NCBI GenBank assembly: GCA_001828855.1
Contig: MHZT01000007.1
Span: 1 to 45,788, forward strand
Direction of reading: 5' to 3'
Source of the DNA: Rhodobacterales bacterium RIFCSPHIGHO2_02_FULL_62_130
GTDB lineage: Bacteria; Pseudomonadota; Alphaproteobacteria; Rhodobacterales; Rhodobacteraceae
DNA: 45,788 bases
A program made the translations under genes and the position numbers. Below, piece after piece: positions 42,045 through 45,788 of the stretch. Every line of letters starts with the position of its first letter. The first letter of the stretch is position 1. The notes beneath the pieces are model-generated. The model was given only the letters and a program-made list of their open reading frames with translations. It was not told the origin of the DNA and did not search any database.

Positions 42045-42517
42045 CCTTGCGGGAGAAGAACAGATGGGCGTTCCGCCTTCAAAGGTCGTTGCTCATCGGC
42101 GGCCTCTTGGCGACCGTGGCCACTCCATCCTTCGCCTTCTTTCACAGTGAGCCGGATATCGAGTTGGGCCGGAAGACGTATCAGGAAACCTGTGCATCCT
42201 GCCACGGCGCAAATCTGGAAGGGCAGCCGAACTGGCAATCAGCAAACTCGAACGGGACTTATCCTGCACCTCCCCACGATGAGACAGGTCATACGTGGCA
42301 TCACGGGGATGAAATGTTGCTCAACTACATCCGCAAAGGTGGGCAAGTTGTGCTGGACGAGATGGGTGTCGATTTCATGTCAGGCATGCCCGCGTTCGGT
42401 GAGCAACTTTCGGATGCCGAGATCGAAGCGATCCTCGCCTATATCAAATCGACTTGGCCAGCGCGGGTCCGCGCCACGCAGGAAGACCGCACCCGCATGG
42501 AGGCGGCGAGCGAATGA
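42041..42517 (+). CDS. Monoheme cytochrome c (158 aa)
   Basis: A signal peptide (FRLQRSLLIGGLLATVATPSFA) is followed by a class I cytochrome c domain with C51-ASC54-H55 and a Met ligand in DFMSGMPAFGEQLSD. A His-rich part (HDETGHTWHHGDEM) between them may bind metal. It overlaps the PBP2 stop by 4 bp. The third cytochrome of the operon, it is likely a soluble periplasmic carrier. Confidence 0.9.
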   Translation: MTLREKNRWAFRLQRSLLIGGLLATVATPSFAFFHSEPDIELGRKTYQETCASCHGANLEGQPNWQSANSNGTYPAPPHDETGHTWHHGDEMLLNYIRKGGQVVLDEMGVDFMSGMPAFGEQLSDAEIEAILAYIKSTWPARVRATQEDRTRMEAASE

Positions 42518-42621
42518 ACCAGCACCTTAGTCTCTCCCCAGGAAGAAACCTGCTTGCCTATCAAGTGGCTAGAGGGTTCACACACGACAAAATCAGCCCT
42601 ATTTCCCAGAAGGTCTCACCT

Positions 42622-43350
42622 ATGCGCGTTACCCAAATGATACTTGCCGCCACGTTTGCACTAGCGTTGCCAGAACAATCCCTGTCGCAAGAGATCTCCG
42701 ATGATCGGATCAAGGCGCTCGTGGCCGAAACACTTCGGGAAAATCCCGAACTGGTGCTGGAAGCCTTGCAGGCCCTGGAAGCGCGCCAAGCCGAAGCTCA
42801 GGCCGCCACAGCCGCGTCTGTCCTCACCAAAGAACGCACCACTTTGGAACGCGACCCCAATGCGCCAATCCTCGGCAATCCGGACGGCGACGTCACGATT
42901 GTGGAATTCTTTGACTATAATTGCCCCTACTGCAAACGGGCCATGCCCGAAGTCAATGCCTTGATGGCCGAGGACACCAACGTGCGCCTTGTTTTGCGTG
43001 AGTGGCCGATCCTGAGCGAGGGGTCTGCTTTTGCCGCCCGCGCCGCCCTGGCGTCGCGGCAGCAGGGCAAATACGCCGAAATGCACGACGCCCTGATGAC
43101 GATGCGCGGCAAGGTTGAAGCAGAGGCCGTGCTGCGCATAGCAGGTGAGGTCGGACTCGACGTTGAGAAGCTGAAGATCGACATGCAGTCGCCCGAAGTT
43201 GAGGAGCATATTGCCACCTCAATGCGACTGGCCGAGGCGCTTGGTTTCAATGGCACACCGTCGTTCGTGGTCGGCGATCAGCTGATCCCCGGTTTTGTGG
43301 AAAAGCCGCAGTTGGTCGAAGCCGTGACAGCAGCACGGGCGGTAGAATGA
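42622..43350 (+). CDS. ScsC/Com1-like DsbA-family protein (242 aa)
   Basis: A signal peptide (MRVTQMILAATFALALPEQSLSQ) is followed by an N-terminal helix (DRIKALVAETLRENPELVLEAL) like the oligomerisation domain of ScsC/Com1 proteins. The thioredoxin fold has the CPYC active site (FFDYNCPYCKRAM) and cis-Pro GTPSFV. ScsC proteins are disulfide isomerases linked to copper tolerance, which suits the context. AGAAGG lies 8 bp before the ATG at 42622. An ATG at 42514 overlaps the previous stop and is in frame, but it would add 36 residues with no signal. Confidence 0.88.
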   Translation: MRVTQMILAATFALALPEQSLSQEISDDRIKALVAETLRENPELVLEALQALEARQAEAQAATAASVLTKERTTLERDPNAPILGNPDGDVTIVEFFDYNCPYCKRAMPEVNALMAEDTNVRLVLREWPILSEGSAFAARAALASRQQGKYAEMHDALMTMRGKVEAEAVLRIAGEVGLDVEKLKIDMQSPEVEEHIATSMRLAEALGFNGTPSFVVGDQLIPGFVEKPQLVEAVTAARAVE

Positions 43351-44003
43351 GTGTCCCATTGCCGCGCTTTCTTGCTGCCGGTCTTCCATTCCCATTTTCG
43401 GAAGTGGAAAGGGTCCAGACCGCGGTCAAGAGGTCTTTCTTGGTGGTTTCAGTGTGGATGGCCCTGTCAGGGAATGCCTTGGCGCATTCGCTCACTGCAG
43501 CTCTTATAGTCGCCGACGATAACCGTGAAGCAAGCCTCGCAGAAGTCGTCCGCGGCTTCCTGCTGGCGGCAGACGAGCGGGATGGGCACGCAAACGAAAC
43601 GTCTGACGGGCATCTGGGTGGGGTCGATGTGCATGTGCTTCCGCTTCCGCGCGATGCAGCCGGGTCGGTCGAAGGCCTGATCGGTAAACCTACCGAGCCC
43701 GGCGATGTCGTGGTCGTCCTTGGCACTGAACCTGCAGCAAGCGAAGCCGCGCGAAAGTATCAGTCCAACAGCACCGTCTTGCTGCAAGTGGTGCTACCGG
43801 TGGGATGGGACAGCGACGTAGGGACTGACAGTTTTGTGGCGCGCTACCGTCTCGCCTATGGCACAGCGCCCGGTTTGATGGCGGCAACAGGCTATCACGC
43901 AGCGCGTCGTCTGGATGTAGCCATCAGACCGCTGGACGGTGTGATCCCGCGGGCGGCACTGGAAGACGCTTGGCGGTCAACCTCGTCCGGGCTGCCTTGG
44001 TAA
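43347..44003 (+). CDS. Short periplasmic-binding-protein-like protein (218 aa)
   Basis: After a signal-like segment (VKRSFLVVSVWMALSGNALA, about residues 27-46) the protein has short strands and ends in RYRLAYGTAPGLMAATGYHAARRLDVAI. This strongly resembles the end of branched-chain amino-acid type binding proteins (Peripl_BP_6). At 218 aa it is about half the usual length, so the first lobe is missing or reduced. It overlaps the ScsC-like gene by 4 bp and ends the operon. Ligand is unknown; an accessory to a quinoprotein or cytochrome system is one possibility. Confidence 0.6.
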   Translation: MSVPLPRFLAAGLPFPFSEVERVQTAVKRSFLVVSVWMALSGNALAHSLTAALIVADDNREASLAEVVRGFLLAADERDGHANETSDGHLGGVDVHVLPLPRDAAGSVEGLIGKPTEPGDVVVVLGTEPAASEAARKYQSNSTVLLQVVLPVGWDSDVGTDSFVARYRLAYGTAPGLMAATGYHAARRLDVAIRPLDGVIPRAALEDAWRSTSSGLPW

Positions 44004-44085
44004 TTTGTAGTTCTCGGAAATCGCCGCCTGCGCCCCGCCGCTGCGAGTCGGTGATTTTGGCGCGTCCCCGCTCGCCTAGTCCAGG

Positions 44086-44553
44086 TCAGGCTGCCGGATA
44101 GCTGGTGAACATGCTGCTGCTGCCGTCAAGTCCGACGAGAAGAACGTCATAAGCTTCGCGCTCGGCCTCTGGCCCCATGCCGGGAGAGCCGAAAGGCATG
44201 CCTGGAACGGTGAGCCCGGTAGCAGCAGGACGTTCGGCCACCAAGCGACGGATATCGGCAGCTGGGACGTGGCCTTCGATGGTGTAGTCGCCGATCGTCG
44301 CCGTGTGGCACGAGACAAGATCATCGGGGATGCCACGTTCGCGCTTGAATGCGGCCAGTTCTTCAACGCTGCGCTCTTCGAAGCTGACAGCAAAGCCGCT
44401 CTCGCGAAGGTGGCCGATCCAGGCATTGCAGCAGGGGCAGCCCGGATCTTTGACCACGTGGATGCTCGCGTCTGTTTTGGCCCAAACGGGCGTTGTGGCG
44501 AGGCTGATGGCCCAACTCATCGCTCCGATCATGGTGCGTCGAGATATCTGCAT
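44086..44553 (-). CDS. DUF411 metal-binding protein, Tat-exported (155 aa)
   Basis: A twin-arginine leader (SRRTMIGAMSWAISLATTPVWA) is followed by a DUF411 domain with the CPCC motif (KDPGCPCCNAWIGHL), EERSVEELAAFKRERGIP, SCHTATIGDYTIEGHVP and GMPFGSPGM. The family is found in copper and other metal resistance loci and is thought to bind copper in the periplasm. AGGGACAAAAAC lies before the ATG at 44551-44553. It converges with the plus-strand operon and stands alone on its strand. Confidence 0.9.
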   Translation of the reverse strand: MQISRRTMIGAMSWAISLATTPVWAKTDASIHVVKDPGCPCCNAWIGHLRESGFAVSFEERSVEELAAFKRERGIPDDLVSCHTATIGDYTIEGHVPAADIRRLVAERPAATGLTVPGMPFGSPGMGPEAEREAYDVLLVGLDGSSSMFTSYPAA

Positions 44554-44653
44554 GTTTTTGTCCCTCGCGGTTGAACACGTTGGCGTGGTTATAGTGGTCG
44601 GCAGGCATCCAAGCCATCAATCTTTGGTGGATTTGTGCCCGATCACCGAAAGA

Positions 44654-45265
44654 TTACTCCAATCGCGGATCATCAGCTTGCACCAGAAGAACACCATGAT
44701 TGTTGTCTGCGTCGTCATCCGTAATCTTGCGGGTTTCGACCCCGGGCAAATCAGCAAAAGCTTCCATCATGCGCTTGGGAAACCACGTCATCGGCAAGCC
44801 TTCAAAGCCGGGGACACCTTCAAGGACCCGAGAGAGCGCAATGGTGCAGTTCGCTTTTGGAACGGCACCATAGGCCATTGCCCGCTGCATGATCAGTGCG
44901 GCCACTTCGGGCGAAACTTCGACCGTCTGCTCCACCACGTCGAAAGTCTCGCGCGCATGGTAGTCGATATAGAAATCAACCATTTTTGGCGTAACACCGA
45001 AATGCACATCGTTGCGCTCGGGAAGCTGCGGGTGGCGCCATGTTCCGGCGGGATCAAACATGACCCTCTGAGCGCCGTTGATCAGAAGCCCGGCATGCGC
45101 ACCAGAGCCGTTGCGTGTCGAAAGCACGGTGTAGAGTGTTACCGACGTCGGGCCGGGATGCGTGTAGCGTGATGCGACAACGGCCGCCTCCGGTGCCCAG
45201 ATCGGTTCCGCCCCGCAGGCCGCCAAACTCAGGGTTGTCGCTATGGCTAGAAAAATCTTCATCAT
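44654..45265 (-). CDS. Lipoprotein, possible permuted NlpC/P60-like fold (203 aa)
   Basis: A lipoprotein signal (MMKIFLAIATTLSLAAC) puts the lipid-modified Cys at about residue 18. The mature part contains HAGLLINGAQRVMFDPAG and KANCTIALSRVLEGVPG. A His before a Cys in such settings is the order of circularly permuted papain-like (LRAT/NlpC-P60) enzymes, so a thiol hydrolase or amidase role is possible. I do not recognise a named family. The tandem ATG at 45260-45265 has GGTG about 6 bp upstream. If it is a cell-wall hydrolase it would fit the wall theme of the adjacent operon. Confidence 0.6.
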   Translation of the reverse strand: MMKIFLAIATTLSLAACGAEPIWAPEAAVVASRYTHPGPTSVTLYTVLSTRNGSGAHAGLLINGAQRVMFDPAGTWRHPQLPERNDVHFGVTPKMVDFYIDYHARETFDVVEQTVEVSPEVAALIMQRAMAYGAVPKANCTIALSRVLEGVPGFEGLPMTWFPKRMMEAFADLPGVETRKITDDDADNNHGVLLVQADDPRLE

Positions 45266-45454
45266 CTGTATCACCCGTCCGTGTAGCCAAACCATTATTC
45301 GCAAAACTTCGGTCATCCAGTAAACTTTCTGATAGGGCAGGTGGTGTATACAAATTCCGACAATTCTGCCGCATAGCCCGCAGATTTTTGGGGATGTTCT
45401 GAGACACCAAAATGTCAAATGACTGTGCCGCATCATGCTGATAACCACAGTTCC

Positions 45455-45788
45455 ATGAACAAGTCGGCCCCCTTCGTTAAAGTCCTGGTTTTCGCAGCCT
45501 ATATGCTGGCGATGCTTGTTCCCGGTTGGACCATGGTTGGAGAGCAAACTCAGGCTGAACATGCGCAGATGATGGCCATGGCCGGTCACGAAATGACCAT
45601 GGCCGATATGGGCAGCGACAAGTCAGACCAAACAATGCTCTTGTGCCAGCAACATTGTTTGGTTGTGGTTGCGACCCTGCCGGCAGCAGATCAAACGATT
45701 GAAATAGCCGGGCACCCGATTGACGTTGTGACCGGAGATGATCCTCTGGTTTCCTCCCTGGCCTTTCCGCCCCCCGGACATCCTCCAA
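45455..45788 (+). CDS. Small secreted Cys-pair protein, family copy D (partial)
   Basis: The gene runs off the right end of the window. A signal peptide (VKVLVFAAYMLAMLVPG) is followed by a Met/His-rich stretch (AQMMAMAGHEMTMADMGSD), a Cys pair CQQHC, the strand LVVVATLP and a Pro-rich end (FPPPGHPP). This is the layout of copies A, B and C. It is divergent from the lipoprotein gene. No ribosome site is obvious before the ATG at 45455. The C-terminal few residues are not in the window. Confidence 0.6.
   Translation, partial: MNKSAPFVKVLVFAAYMLAMLVPGWTMVGEQTQAEHAQMMAMAGHEMTMADMGSDKSDQTMLLCQQHCLVVVATLPAADQTIEIAGHPIDVVTGDDPLVSSLAFPPPGHPP

Noticed and set aside
1-45788. CRISPR arrays, tRNA and rRNA genes
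   Set aside because: No regularly spaced repeats, cloverleaf-like segments or conserved rRNA stretches were noticed on either strand.

Overview
The window looks like part of a large plasmid from an alphaproteobacterium, most likely a member of the Rhodobacteraceae (Paracoccus/Roseobacter type). The evidence is a complete repABC replication and partition operon (15809 to 12207, minus strand), a set of small plasmid-backbone genes known mainly from that family (DUF6878, DUF6915, DUF932, RadC-like JAB protein, SSB, a large ParB-like protein), GC-rich coding sequence throughout, and a serine resolvase paired with a helix-turn-helix protein of the RHE_PE00001 type. No rRNA, tRNA, CRISPR array or complete insertion sequence was seen.

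Layout. (1) 1-12200 is the plasmid maintenance block, read mostly on the minus strand. It is interrupted by a plus-strand SMC-like ATPase with a possible HEPN-type C-terminus (3447-6071, a defence candidate) and a plus-strand H-NS-like gene. Several genes in this block share a short hairpin-forming leader just before the start codon. (2) 12153-15936 is repABC with a candidate antisense RNA between repB and repC, a tandem pair of 20-bp imperfect palindromes at the end of repC, and palindromes upstream of repA. (3) 16129-18355 is a divergent resolvase/HTH pair. (4) From 18383 to the right end the window is a metal, mainly copper, resistance and redox island.

The copper island contains a CuA-type oxidase subunit II next to a heme-copper-oxidase-like subunit I whose active-site ligands appear substituted; a CusRS-like two-component system; an EF-hand protein; DUF302, DUF305 and DUF411 proteins; two P1B copper ATPases with different N-termini; CopZ; and a CueR regulator. 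Four CueR-type promoters, all with 19-bp spacers, tie copA, copZ, the second ATPase and an L,D-transpeptidase operon into one copper-induced regulon. A cobalamin riboswitch controls a cobalt transporter (CbtB-CbtA) embedded in the island.

The most striking part is 33283-44003. Two Tat-exported L,D-transpeptidases and a full PBP2-type D,D-transpeptidase are interleaved with DsbA/ScsC-like thiol proteins, three c-type cytochromes, a ferric-reductase-like membrane protein and small secreted Cys-pair proteins. One of the two operons starts at a CueR-type promoter. I read this as a copper-induced spare kit for building and protecting the cell wall and periplasmic thiols. Unrelated periplasmic proteins in the island also share a Met/His tag (MAGMDH-like), and four small secreted proteins form a fast-evolving family with a Cys pair and a PP-rich C-terminus.
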